The translations under genes were made by a program, and so were the position numbers. From positions 372,001 to 436,000 of the forward strand of contig NZ_CP124747.1 of assembly GCF_041860085.1 (NCBI RefSeq): DNA of 64,000 bases, read 5' to 3'. Each line of letters starts with the position of its first letter. The first letter of the stretch is position 1. This stretch comes from Schlesneria sp. DSM 10557. Lineage in GTDB: Bacteria; Planctomycetota; Planctomycetia; Planctomycetales; Planctomycetaceae. Below, one piece after another: positions 1-8,843 of this stretch. The notes under the pieces were generated by a model, which was not told where the DNA came from, ran no database searches, and saw only the letters and a program-made list of their open reading frames with translations.

Positions 1-3
1 TTC

Positions 4-411
4 ATGAACAATTGGAAGGAACTGACTTCGAAATCATTGGAAACCCTCTTGCCCCAGCGTTTTCAGAGCGACTCATCCCAGATTGACTCCACCGAACCAA
101 GCTGGCAGACATGCGACTATGGATTTAACATTAGGTCGCAGGCCAAGGTGGAAGAAAAACTGGACGACATGCACAGGAATCCCGTTCGAGCCCGGCTGGT
201 GGATCGAGCCGGGGACTGGCCGTGGAGAATGGCTCGCAGATACTTTGAACAGATATTTGTTGGTAAACCAATTCGGGGGCGGCTTGGTTCGGAAGCTGAT
301 GATCAATTCACACGGATCTGTAATGACCAGCCGACGATTATTGCATCTTGTGCCTCCGGCACCCCACCGCCCTCAACATGCGGCCGGGCCACCCAGAGCT
401 TACTTTTCTAA
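4..411 (+). pseudogene. C-terminal remnant of a REP-associated (Y1-type) transposase
   Basis: Residues about 49-82 of this reading frame (KVEEKLDDMHRNPVRARLV, then DWPW) match the conserved C-terminal end of REP-associated tyrosine transposases (TnpA_REP, Y1_Tnp superfamily), where a helix with YMHxNPVRAxLV is followed by a W-x-W-S motif. The upstream catalytic part with the HUH motif and the catalytic tyrosine is not visible, and the residues after about 85 do not resemble the family. I read it as a decayed fragment, although part could lie left of the window edge. The exact borders are uncertain. Confidence 0.55.
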
Positions 412-657
412 TCAGCTTCCGGTAAAACTGTGAACCTCGTTGAGGCGCGGGAATCAGAGATGGCTTGATGGTGTGCAATGGGTGAGCCTGATGGCTGGAC
501 GCAAAAGTTCTCCAGTGAAACATTTAATGATGATCTTCTTAAACTGAAGTGATTCGAGGCTTCGTTCAGTTCTATTCGGTTCTGCACGACACGAATCGCC
601 TCGACTGGCCACACTGCGGGCTTGGATTCGACCTGGCACGCCAGAGGGAGCGGGAGA

Positions 658-1203
658 GTGCGAGAGTTACTTTGGGGATGGCGACGTAAGGCGGCTATCC
701 TGACGCTGATACTGGCCTGCTCTGTTACGTTCATCTGGTTCCGAAGTTTTTTTGTATTGCAAGTGTTGAACATCCCTATTGCTGCGGATGAATATTTTCA
801 AGTCTGCTCCACGTCCCGTAATGTCAGCTTCAGTCGCATGTCCATCACTCGAACTGGTGAACATGCAAGGAGCCAAGTGAAGTTGTGGTATTCCGGCAAC
901 ATTGAGCAACAGCATGGACTTAGTCGAAACCTGGTGCACCTCCAAATTGGCAAAATGTCTTGCTACTCTTGGCAGGCCCCTTCCAAGATGTTGGACGGTG
1001 TGCCTTTCAAGATGTCAGTTGGAACAACCGGAGCGATGTATCAGGCGGAGGGAACTTGTCGGGCCATCCCTCACTGGTCAATCGTCCTGCCATTGACTTT
1101 GATTTCCGCCTCCCTCTTGCTCAGTAAGCCCAGCTCACAAAAGGAAAAGGCTCATCAGAATGACGAGTCGCTGTGTGCCGAACACTCTTGGCTTTTTCCC
1201 TGA
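658..1203 (+). CDS. Hypothetical membrane protein of planctomycete type
   Basis: Function unknown. The protein has an N-terminal basic stretch (LLWGWRRKA), one hydrophobic helix at about residues 11-32, a roughly 100-residue polar middle, and a second hydrophobic helix near the C-terminus (IPHWSIVLPLTLISASLLL) followed by a basic/polar tail. This N-helix, soluble middle and PxWSIVxPLTLxSAxLLL end is a layout I recognise from many small planctomycete hypotheticals. The start is a choice: GTG at 658 follows a purine-rich GGGAGCGGGAGA, while an in-frame TTG at 622 would add 12 residues. It stands alone between two degraded transposase regions. No catalytic motif is visible. Confidence 0.6.
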   Translation: MRELLWGWRRKAAILTLILACSVTFIWFRSFFVLQVLNIPIAADEYFQVCSTSRNVSFSRMSITRTGEHARSQVKLWYSGNIEQQHGLSRNLVHLQIGKMSCYSWQAPSKMLDGVPFKMSVGTTGAMYQAEGTCRAIPHWSIVLPLTLISASLLLSKPSSQKEKAHQNDESLCAEHSWLFP

Positions 1204-1567
1204 GGGGTTGACGGACAGCGGCGCAGGAGTTTCAGAGGCAATGTGCCACGAGCGGTATCGTTTGAAGCGCCCATTGAAAATCTGTTTGTCCCTCTTTTTC
1301 AACAGGTAGTTAAGGGGGCACTGCATGATTGCATGCAATGACCGGCACTGAGCTATCGACCGTCTCAATGGTGCGCGGCTGTGATTGTAGGCTTTTCCGG
1401 AATGAATGGACTCCTGTTCGGCTGCGCCGAAGTGACTTGTTTTCATAGTGGTGGTGTGACCCGTTCTTCACGGAAACCTCTGCGGCGCAGCGGCCATTCC
1501 CGGAAATCTGTAGACATGCAGTATGCCCGTAGCCCGTCCTTTTGATAGGCCACAAGCGTCCACGGGA
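1204..1567. other. Intergenic gap, nothing recognised
   Basis: This stretch lies between two convergent small membrane-protein genes. Short reading frames exist on both strands, but none shows a recognisable motif, a good ribosome binding site or a composition like its neighbours. Confidence 0.4.
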
Positions 1568-1927
1568 TCAATGCAGAATGAGGTCGAAGGGCGTCACTGG
1601 CCACGTCGGAAAAGCAATCACAATTCCAAATACGGTGATCAAGCAGATCAGCAATGCGACGAACAGCATGTAATCTTTTCGCGTGAAAGAAATCTCCCAC
1701 CAGCAAAGGATGAGGAACCCCAGCCATCCCGCAAGAATCATTATCATGCACCCGAACACGTAGTATTTCTCCTGACCTAGCATGGTCAGCATGTCGTATG
1801 GAGGCGCGTAGGGAACTCGCACATATTCAAACAACGGCCACTCGACGACGGCAAATAGAATCGTGGCAGCGACGACGCATCCGCGAGGCCACGTTAACGT
1901 CTGTTCTACAGAATCCCGATCGGTCAT
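1568..1927 (-). CDS. Small integral membrane protein, three predicted helices
   Basis: Function unknown, 119 residues. Three strongly hydrophobic segments are visible: about 16-34 (CVVAATILFAVVEWPLF), about 54-76 (YVFGCMIMILAGWLGFLIL) and about 84-106 (LFVALLICLITVFGIVIAF), joined by short polar loops. The ATG start is preceded by GGGAG with about nine bases of spacing, which supports it. It has no partner gene. No conserved charged pair or metal motif suggests transport or catalysis. Confidence 0.65.
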   Translation of the reverse strand: MTDRDSVEQTLTWPRGCVVAATILFAVVEWPLFEYVRVPYAPPYDMLTMLGQEKYYVFGCMIMILAGWLGFLILCWWEISFTRKDYMLFVALLICLITVFGIVIAFPTWPVTPFDLILH

Positions 1928-2192
1928 TTTTGATTACTCCCGGGCAACCTTCTCTGCTGAAAACTATCGCGAGTCGATGAAAGCGGTTTCGGGTACAGAG
2001 CCAATTCCGTTCGGCACGCGATTTGCGCATGGCAACTCTGCCCGACAGTGAGACGCCAGAGTTGCAAGTTTGTTTGTCATTTGGTCAGCTTATCTGCCGT
2101 ACCCTCGCGCCTCGAGGCAGGAAGAATAAGTTCCCGGTCCGAGTGACGAACCCGCGCCCCCCCCCGCGCGGGCCACCGCGTGGAATCGGCAA

Positions 2193-2645
2193 TTGATCTT
2201 CGACCAATATTGGACGCGGGTGCTGATGTGGTTCGTGTCACCCTTCGTCTATTCGCTGCGTGGCCTGCAGCAGGTTCCGCAACTGAAGGAAATCCGGCAG
2301 GGACTCAGGATTCGTCAAATATCCTTGGGGTCCCTGTCGAAGTCTCTAAAGATTTACGACCCCGAACCGCTCAAACAAATTGCGCGGGAGTTGGCTGACC
2401 AGTTGCCCGACGCGCCGATCCCGGAACGCTTCCGAGGGCTGGGTAAGACCCCGGTTGCTGTGGATGGTTCGGTGATTCCTACCTTGGCACGGATCGCCCG
2501 ACTGACCTGGATTACGAACTGTTCCGAGAAGCCGACGTGCGGCAATCGGCTGCGCACGCATCTTGAAATCCTACTGAGAGCGGCACAGCTGGAAGTGGCC
2601 AGCGTATACGTCTTGGGCAATGCGCAGAGAATTCCGTCTTCTTAA
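2193..2645 (+). pseudogene. Truncated IS4-family transposase
   Basis: The first about 95 residues match the N-terminal part of planctomycete IS4-family transposases: IFDQYWTRVLMW, SLRGLQQ, then DPEPLKQIARELADQLPD and PERFRGLGKTPVAVDGS. The last of these contains the AVDGS segment around the first DDE aspartate. After LARIARL the family similarity is disrupted: a CGNRLRTHLEIL block similar to the internal THFEIL region appears after an apparent deletion, and the frame then ends. No second D or the E of the triad, and no terminal inverted repeats, could be identified. It is a non-functional relic that abuts the 3' end of the opposing carbonic-anhydrase-like gene (4-bp overlap). Confidence 0.7.
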
Positions 2646-3352
2646 TTTCTCACCGACGGTTTTGAAGGCGTTTTGGTCGCTTTGCTTTTCGCCGTGGGTT
2701 TTGATTTATCCTTTGGGTATGTACTCAGATGTGTCACATGTCCTCGTAAATCCATATAGAACGTATGCAACCTGGGCATCTTTTCTTGAACGGGGATGCA
2801 ATTGGTATCTATCGCATTGTACACTTCGCGAAACGACGCTTTGATATCGTCAACTAAGGCCTGGGAATACGATTCGTGCATTTCGAGCTCGTCATTATCG
2901 GACATGTCAGACGAGTTCTTCTCCATGTAAAATCGAAATGCACCACAGTCTTCGTGCTGTACAATATAGATATCTGTGAGTTGACCCTCTGTCAGGATAA
3001 GCGCCGCCTTGACCTGATCAATGAAAGTCAGTCTCCAGCGAGCAAATTGATCTTCAAGATCAATTGGATAGCATGGTTCCTTTCTGACAAATGATCCCAC
3101 TGGAAGATTTTCATTTGGTTTCTGCTGATTCTCCTTGCAGGGTTTTGGGCGATCTTTCTTCCATCGATCTGTAAGCCCTAACGAAGTTCCTGGAAGCGTC
3201 ACATGATAGTAACGATTTGTAAGATTGTCGTGATCCAGGAAGCCCACCAGATCATCAAGTAAGCGTGCATCGACGCAGCTCAGCACGAGTACGTACTTCT
3301 TGGGCGCATCGTAGCTTTCCGGATGAGTCATGTGCACGGTTCGCGTTGGCAT
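2642..3352 (-). CDS. Beta-carbonic-anhydrase-like protein
   Basis: The 236-residue protein carries the zinc-site signatures of beta-carbonic anhydrases: CVDARL at about residues 26-31 (CxDxR, with the Asp/Arg dyad) and QHEDCGAF about 110 residues later (HxxC), embedded in the hydrophobic strands VLVLS and IYIVQ. Family members hydrate CO2 to bicarbonate with a Cys2His zinc site. The spacing between the two motifs is longer than in classical enzymes, because a polar segment rich in K, P and E (about 56-85) is inserted, so activity is inferred only. The C-terminal 25 residues are a basic Ser/Lys/Thr/Pro tail that runs into the IS4 relic. The start has a strong AAGGGGG ribosome binding site upstream. 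Confidence 0.65.
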   Translation of the reverse strand: MPTRTVHMTHPESYDAPKKYVLVLSCVDARLLDDLVGFLDHDNLTNRYYHVTLPGTSLGLTDRWKKDRPKPCKENQQKPNENLPVGSFVRKEPCYPIDLEDQFARWRLTFIDQVKAALILTEGQLTDIYIVQHEDCGAFRFYMEKNSSDMSDNDELEMHESYSQALVDDIKASFREVYNAIDTNCIPVQEKMPRLHTFYMDLRGHVTHLSTYPKDKSKPTAKSKATKTPSKPSVRN

Positions 3353-3801
3353 GCAGGCCCCCTTTATGATTGCTATGGAGTAGTTTCGAAAAGCGTCGAC
3401 TACGACGAAGCGTCTTGGAAATGTGGATGACGAGCATATGCCCTTGGAAGCATAGATGCAAGTTAATCCAGTTTATGACCGCATGTATTAAATAAGGAAC
3501 AGGAATATTCTGACTGAGGCCGTTTTAGAATGCGGGCAACGGGGACAATGAATGTCTGCAGTCCCTGATCAAGAGCCGCAGCCCCTATTTGGCTTCTGCG
3601 CGAGGAAGTTTTGCTTCTGGAGCAGGAGAGCAGAATCACGTTTCCACTCGACGAAGCGCGCCACCAAGTTTGTGCGGATCTCAGGTGTGGTCATTCGCGA
3701 AACTGTTCCAAGATTGCATTGGGGTCTGACTGTGCCGGAGATGTGGCGATTGATGCGGCAACGGGCAGATCTGACCGGCAATATCAAACAGGGAATCTCG
3801 A
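3353..3801. other. Intergenic gap upstream of the VOC gene
   Basis: It lies between divergent genes (carbonic-anhydrase-like to the left, VOC protein to the right). Frames of 60-130 codons exist but show no recognisable domain. It presumably holds the promoters of both genes, although I could not pick convincing -35/-10 pairs. Confidence 0.35.
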
Positions 3802-4167
3802 ATGACAGCATTGCGTCTAAAGCTGATCGTCATCCGATCGATGGATGTTTTTCGATGCGCAGCGTTCTACCGTCAGTTTGGGATCGAGTTCTCAGAACAT
3901 CGGCATGGTACTGGACCCTTGCACTTTGCGGCTGAACTTGCAGGCGTGGTTTTTGAAATTTATCTGACCAGAAAAGTGGAAGACGTTGACCGGACTACTC
4001 GTCTTGGCTTCGTTATTCCTGACATTCATACTTCGATCCCTACGCTCCATTCGAATGGCGTTGAATTCGTCGAAGAACTGGAACAGACTGAATGGGGCCA
4101 GCGGGTCGTTGTGCGAGACCCCGATGGCCGGTCTGTGGAGTTGTACGCCGCCGAAACCTCTCCCTGA
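3802..4167 (+). CDS. VOC superfamily (glyoxalase/bleomycin-resistance fold) protein
   Basis: The 121-residue protein has the paired beta-alpha-beta-beta-beta layout of the vicinal oxygen chelate family. The N-terminal half contains DVFRCAAFYRQFGIEF, and the C-terminal half contains GFVIPDIHT followed by GVEFVEELEQTEWGQRVVVRDPDGRSVEL, the typical end (RDPDGxxxEL) of glyoxalase-like domains, in which the last Glu is usually a metal ligand. Members include glyoxalase I, dioxygenases and antibiotic-binding proteins. Nothing in the sequence or the context fixes the substrate. It stands alone, and no clear ribosome binding site precedes the ATG. Confidence 0.75.
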   Translation: MTALRLKLIVIRSMDVFRCAAFYRQFGIEFSEHRHGTGPLHFAAELAGVVFEIYLTRKVEDVDRTTRLGFVIPDIHTSIPTLHSNGVEFVEELEQTEWGQRVVVRDPDGRSVELYAAETSP

Positions 4168-4505
4168 GTGTGAATCAAGAACACCGTCCGTGTCTCAAAC
4201 GCAAGTCGACTTGGTCTGCACAGACGTCGCAGTACGCTTAGCCAACATTTGAACTTTTGGTTTGACAGTCAGTGAATTGGGGCCGACTTCCCTTCCGATA
4301 CGTCCCTTCGTGGCGCGTGTGGTTTCTTGGCTGGTTCTGATTTCCATGAAGGCAGGGCTGCGGTTCGGGCCGCATTCCGGTCGTTTTATTGTGACGAGGC
4401 GGGTAGGCTACGCTCTGTCCTTGATTCCAGGAATGGAGTTTCGAGGACTCACCTTGGTGGGTGATTTTCATTGAGCTTGTGGATGCTGAAGCGGGAAGGG
4501 TGTTG
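4168..4505. other. Intergenic gap upstream of the GH32-like gene
   Basis: No gene is recognised here. The last bases before 4506 contain GGAAGGG, which fits as a ribosome binding site for the secreted hydrolase. Confidence 0.4.
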
Positions 4506-6077
4506 ATGTTGCGAATCGATTGTGCTCGGAGTTGGTTGATTGCTGCTGCACTGGTTGGGCTTTGGGGCTCGTTGGTGCTTGCGGATGAACCTCAGAAGAA
4601 TGTGGCGCCGGCGGACGACTTTGTGTTGAACCTGCATCTGATTCATCCGGGAGCGGACAGTTCTCCTGGTGACCCGAACGCGGCGTTCTGCCTCGATGGG
4701 ACGTATCATCTGCACTATATCCTGCGGCATCCGTACAAGGACCGCGAATCGGTCAGCTTCGTTCATCTGACCAGTTCGGACATGCTGCACTGGAACTGGG
4801 AGACGACGAAGCTCCAACCGGCATTCACCGGGCATGGAATGTTCAGCGGAACCGGGTTTCTCACCAAAGAAGGGAAGCCGGCGGCGATCTACCACGGTCA
4901 CCTGTCAGGCCGAAATCAGATTGCCATCGCCAAGGATCGAAAGCTGTCCGAATGGGAAAAGCCGTACGCGGTTCAGGTGACCAATCCCGACGGGTCTGAG
5001 GCCAAGATTGAGCACTGGGATCCGGATTGTTTTCTGATCGGCGACACCTACTATGCGATTTCTGGCGGAACCAATCCTCCTCTGATGAAATCGACCGACC
5101 TGAAGCACTGGACGCTAGTCGGCGATTTTCTGGCTCACGAACTTCCCGACGTCGCCATCGGCGAAGACATTTCCTGCCCGAACTTTTTTCCCCTCGGTGA
5201 CAAATGGATGCTGCTGTGCATCAGTCACACGCTGGGATGTCGTTACTACATCGGGGACTGGGATGCAAAAGCCGAAAAATTCGTACCGCAGACGCACGGG
5301 CGGTTGAACTTCCGCAGGGATGATCAGCCGGTCTATGGCCTGTTTCAGCGGACTGACTTTTTCGCACCCGAAAGCGTGTTGACTCCTGACGGTCGTCGCG
5401 TGATGTGGGCCTGGCTCACCTCCATCGGGAAGGACAATAAGTACCTCAATAAGACGATCCAGTCGCTGCCACGAGAATTAAGTCTTGCGTCAGATCGCAC
5501 GCTGCGCATCAAGCCGTTGAAAGAACTGGCCACACTTCGGGACGCCCATCAGGAACTTCGGGATGTCGAGTTGTCGAGTGCGATCAAGGGCCCCTTTGAT
5601 CGTGTTCCGCCGGTTGCGGCTCCGGAACTACAGACTCTTCTCAAACACCCGGGCGACACGTTCGAAGTTCGCATCGTGATCCCACGCGCAGAGATGGAAC
5701 GGAAGCTGTTCGGGTTCGTGTTGTTCTCAGACGGGAAGGGAGGGGGCTTGCCCATCCTCTTCCGGCCTGAAACAGGGACCATCCGAGTCGGAACGACGGA
5801 CGCCCCGTTCAAACCCGCGGACCTCGATCCGAACGAGGACGTAGAGATGAGGATTTTTGTTGATCGCTATCTGGTCGAAGTCTTCGTCAATGACCGACAG
5901 AGTCTTGTCGCCGTGTACGAGGGCCTGGATCCGAATGCGCAGATCGCCGGTTTCACGACGGGCGCCACAACCCGGCTGAAGAGCATCGAAACCTGGACGC
6001 TCAAGCCAACGAATCAGGGCTACCTGAAAGCGAAAGAATCGAAAATCTGGGAACCGAACAGGGAAGTTAATAATTAG
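4506..6077 (+). CDS. Secreted GH32-like (clan GH-J) glycoside hydrolase
   Basis: The protein has 523 residues if it starts at ATG 4506, which follows GGAAGGG and opens a signal peptide (basic N-end, hydrophobic core LIAAALVGLWGSLVL, cleavage near LADEP). The five-bladed propeller motifs of GH32 are visible. GDPNAAF replaces the usual NDPNG with the nucleophile Asp, GMFSGTGF follows, then WDPDCF replaces RDP, and GEDISCPNFFPLG replaces WECP with the acid/base Glu. The C-terminal part (DAPFKPADLDPNEDVEMRI, then FVDRYLVEVFVNDR) matches the GH32 beta-sandwich. Family members cleave beta-fructosides. The altered motifs suggest a planctomycete subgroup with unknown substrate, exported to periplasm or surface. 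Confidence 0.85.
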   Translation: MLRIDCARSWLIAAALVGLWGSLVLADEPQKNVAPADDFVLNLHLIHPGADSSPGDPNAAFCLDGTYHLHYILRHPYKDRESVSFVHLTSSDMLHWNWETTKLQPAFTGHGMFSGTGFLTKEGKPAAIYHGHLSGRNQIAIAKDRKLSEWEKPYAVQVTNPDGSEAKIEHWDPDCFLIGDTYYAISGGTNPPLMKSTDLKHWTLVGDFLAHELPDVAIGEDISCPNFFPLGDKWMLLCISHTLGCRYYIGDWDAKAEKFVPQTHGRLNFRRDDQPVYGLFQRTDFFAPESVLTPDGRRVMWAWLTSIGKDNKYLNKTIQSLPRELSLASDRTLRIKPLKELATLRDAHQELRDVELSSAIKGPFDRVPPVAAPELQTLLKHPGDTFEVRIVIPRAEMERKLFGFVLFSDGKGGGLPILFRPETGTIRVGTTDAPFKPADLDPNEDVEMRIFVDRYLVEVFVNDRQSLVAVYEGLDPNAQIAGFTTGATTRLKSIETWTLKPTNQGYLKAKESKIWEPNREVNN

Positions 6078-6089
6078 TTTCCCTAGATC

Positions 6090-6146
6090 GTGCTCTCGAT
6101 TAAGTCGAGCGAGCCCACTGGGGGAAATGCCTTACATCGAGAGCAC
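6090..6146. repeat. Inverted repeat between convergent genes
   Basis: The 11-bp arms GTGCTCTCGAT (6090-6100) and ATCGAGAGCAC (6136-6146) are perfect inverted copies separated by 35 bases, directly between the convergent GH32-like and thioredoxin-lipoprotein genes. The position suggests a shared transcription stop or an RNA 3'-end structure, but there is no T-tract and the loop is long. Confidence 0.4.
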
Positions 6147-6152
6147 TGTCGG

Positions 6153-7304
6153 TCAATTTGATGATTTTTCGGCCAGCTTCTTCTCTCGGCGGATGCGGAA
6201 GTCGTTGAGGTCTACTTCGAGTGAGGCGAGGTCCTCGTCGGTGAGCGACTTTCGTGTGTCGCGGAGCATTTTCATGAAATGAGCGATCTCCTCTGTGGCT
6301 CCGGGGTAGCCGATGTTCCCCTTGTCACTGACGGAAGTGGCGAGGACCTCGCCAGCGGGGCCCATGATGATGAACCAGGGATGTCCATTGGCGTTGGGCG
6401 GACGGTGTGCTTCTGAGACTTTCATGCCGTTGGACATTCGCAGAGTGTCGATCTTCACGTCGACAAAGTCTTTTGCAAGTAACGATTCATGATCCTGTAC
6501 GAACTGCGACAGCACCTTACACCAGCCGCAATAGGGGTCCCCGACGCGAAAGAGAACTCGTTTGTCACTGCTTTTCGCGAGTTCCAGTTTTGAAGAGAGC
6601 AGTTGCTCGGCGTCGACCTTTGGCACGACCCATTTGGACAGGAAGGCGGTGACCAGCGCAGGATCGTGTCGCCGCCCCTGCTCGAGCGGCTCGGTGTCCT
6701 GGTTGGTCAGAACTTTGCCCTCTTGATCGACGATTGTCAGGTGCGGAAATCCCTGGACGCTGTGGTCACCGGTATATTCCTTCATCAGTTTCTCATTGGA
6801 ATTCGAATCAACAAGAACGAGCTCGTACTCTTCGTTGACGATCTTGGCGACTTCCGGGACCTTGGTGAAACAATCGTGAAGCAGGTGACACCAGCCGCAC
6901 CAGTTTCCGCCCCATTCGATGATGACCTGCTTATCATCGCGTTGTGCACGTCGGACCGCTTTCGCGATCAACTCCTTGGCATCGGCCGTTTCATCGTAGA
7001 TGGGCTTTCGCTTGGGCTTTTCAGAGGGGGTTGCTTCGGCCGGAGTATCCGCCGCTGCACTGTTCGTACTTTCAACTGAGAGTGGAGGCTGTTGGAGGGC
7101 TTCTGCGGCAACTGTGGGGGACTTCTCTTCTGATTGGGCCACTGTGTCGGGCTTTACTGCGACTTCCGTTGCTGGAGCAACGGGCGTTGCAGGCGACTGG
7201 CTTTGGCGGTTTTGCTCAGCCACGCTCCCGCACCCGAATAGACCCACTGAAATCGCAGTAAGAAGGAATGGCGTGCTCAGCATCGATCGGACGATTTGTC
7301 TCAT
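6153..7304 (-). CDS. Lipoprotein with tandem thioredoxin-like domains
   Basis: The protein has 383 residues from the ATG at 7304. A lipoprotein signal ends in the lipobox LFGC, placing the lipidated Cys at about residue 25. A long Ala/Pro/Thr/Glu-rich linker follows to about residue 95. Domain 1 contains IIEWGGNWCGWCHLL (CGWC at about 134) and GFPHLTIVDQEGK with the usual cis-Pro position. Domain 2 contains RVGDPYCGWCKVLSQF (CGWC at about 258) and GHPWFIIMGPAGE. Both domains keep the CxxC pair, so both could be redox active in thiol-disulfide exchange outside the cytoplasm, anchored to a membrane. An in-frame ATG at 7334 would add ten charged residues in front of the signal and is less likely. 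It is convergent with the GH32-like gene. Confidence 0.82.
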   Translation of the reverse strand: MRQIVRSMLSTPFLLTAISVGLFGCGSVAEQNRQSQSPATPVAPATEVAVKPDTVAQSEEKSPTVAAEALQQPPLSVESTNSAAADTPAEATPSEKPKRKPIYDETADAKELIAKAVRRAQRDDKQVIIEWGGNWCGWCHLLHDCFTKVPEVAKIVNEEYELVLVDSNSNEKLMKEYTGDHSVQGFPHLTIVDQEGKVLTNQDTEPLEQGRRHDPALVTAFLSKWVVPKVDAEQLLSSKLELAKSSDKRVLFRVGDPYCGWCKVLSQFVQDHESLLAKDFVDVKIDTLRMSNGMKVSEAHRPPNANGHPWFIIMGPAGEVLATSVSDKGNIGYPGATEEIAHFMKMLRDTRKSLTDEDLASLEVDLNDFRIRREKKLAEKSSN

Positions 7305-7674
7305 GGGATGTTCCTTACGACGGGAATGCCGCAACCGGGCGTCGTGGCTGCCCGGCTGCGGGCTTTAGGGAGCCGCCAGAACGACGCTCGCTCCTGAAGA
7401 CATTATGCCATGAGTTCCGCCGAGAAAGCGATCCCGGCTCAGAATTGTCTTTTGAGGGAGCGATTTTTCCGCCACCCTCCTGAGGATCTTGATCGGTGGG
7501 CACCTGAAACAACGGAAAGAGATGGGGTAGGCTGAGGGGACTGTGCCGAGGCCCGAAACCACCTGGATGAACGTGGGTGAGGGGGGGATCTCACGTGATT
7601 CGATCCGATCTGTTCGGGTGGTTTACGGGCCTTTGCACTGGGGTACGGAATGAAGTGCTCCGTTGCACGGGCAG
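7305..7674. other. Intergenic gap
   Basis: It lies between the end of the leftward sialidase-like operon and the start of the thioredoxin lipoprotein gene, and should contain the promoter of the latter. No gene, repeat or clear terminator is recognised. Confidence 0.35.
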
Positions 7675-8736
7675 CTACCAGTCGATCGCCAGCTTGGTCC
7701 AGCGAATGCCGCAGACACCTTGTTCCACGGACCAATTGGTGGCGAGGATCGTTCCATCCTGCAATTTGATGGCCGTGGGGAAGCCGAACTGGAAGCTGTC
7801 CAGTTCATCGACGCCGGTTGCTCCGTTATTGGGACCGTCACGGAAATCGCGAGCGTCGTAGAGCAGGGCCTCGTGATGGACGGTCCAGGCGGTTTCGGTG
7901 AAGGTGACGAGTGCCATCACGATCCCCTGTTGCCCGTAGCGGCGGTTGTAAAGGACGAGCAGCCGATCTTCACCGAGGGGGAGAAACGACAGTGTCTGGC
8001 CGCGGATCCCTGTTGACTGCGGGGGACTCCAGGTCCAGCCGTGATCGTGTGAAATGGCGAAGCTGTCGGGCTGATCGTGGTAGTCGCCGAGAGTCACGGT
8101 CCAGGCCGTTCCCATGACGGTTCCGGGGGTGATCTCTTCGAACTTCTGTTCCCAGTATCCGTGCTTGTCGTGCGGATCTTTGAACGCGGTTCGCAAATGA
8201 GGCCAGGTTTTTCCCCCGTCGTCGGAAATCGCGAGGACGACCGTTTCACCCAGGCGTTCCTTTGTCGCGAGGACGGCACCGGGAGCGAGCAATCGGCCGG
8301 AGGCGAGTGGCCGAATGGAGTGTGAAATCTCCATCCGGTGAGCTGGCATCGGGACCGGCTGCGGCGAGGACCACGTCTGGCCGTTGTCAGTTGACTGGCA
8401 GAACAGCGTCTGGCCTTCGCGTTCCCCATAGCGTTCATCGGGGCTCCCCAGATACCGCGTCCCGTAGGCGTAGATCGTCTTTCCATCAGCAGAGAGACTG
8501 ATCTTGAGTGAGTTTGCAGAAGGGGGATCGATCGTTGCCGGGAGCAGATGTCCTTCGGCCTTCCAGGTTAAGCCACCATCCGTGGACCGAGCCCAATCGG
8601 TACCCCCGTGAACATATTGCCCACCCCCTACGCTGAATGCACAGAGGATGTCGCCGTTGGGAAGTTGCACGGCCTGCGGAAATGCAGACTCTCGTTCATC
8701 GACGCGCCCGGTACTCAAGATACGAATTGAGGGCAA
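7675..8736 (-). CDS. BNR-repeat, sialidase-like protein
   Basis: The 353-residue protein contains at least four Asp-box motifs (SxDxGxTW): STDGGLTW, STDNGQTW, SDDGGKTW and SHDHGWTW, spaced as in a six-bladed sialidase propeller. Family members (exo-sialidases and related BNR proteins) act on terminal sugars. I do not see a clear FRIP motif, so the catalytic specificity is open. No signal peptide is present, suggesting a cytoplasmic protein. The start is TTG at 8736, preceded by AAGGAG with six bases of spacing, which decides the start. It is the last gene of a leftward run with MFS transporter, Gfo/Idh/MocA and FG-GAP protein, 107 bases after the transporter. Confidence 0.78.
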   Translation of the reverse strand: MPSIRILSTGRVDERESAFPQAVQLPNGDILCAFSVGGGQYVHGGTDWARSTDGGLTWKAEGHLLPATIDPPSANSLKISLSADGKTIYAYGTRYLGSPDERYGEREGQTLFCQSTDNGQTWSSPQPVPMPAHRMEISHSIRPLASGRLLAPGAVLATKERLGETVVLAISDDGGKTWPHLRTAFKDPHDKHGYWEQKFEEITPGTVMGTAWTVTLGDYHDQPDSFAISHDHGWTWSPPQSTGIRGQTLSFLPLGEDRLLVLYNRRYGQQGIVMALVTFTETAWTVHHEALLYDARDFRDGPNNGATGVDELDSFQFGFPTAIKLQDGTILATNWSVEQGVCGIRWTKLAIDW

Positions 8737-8843
8737 AGCAGACTCCTTTAAACTGACACGTATGCGCCGCTGGCTTCCTGATTCAGCACATTGACTTGCG
8801 GAGCGTTAAACTGAATGACTAGGAATTTCAATGGATTTCTGGA

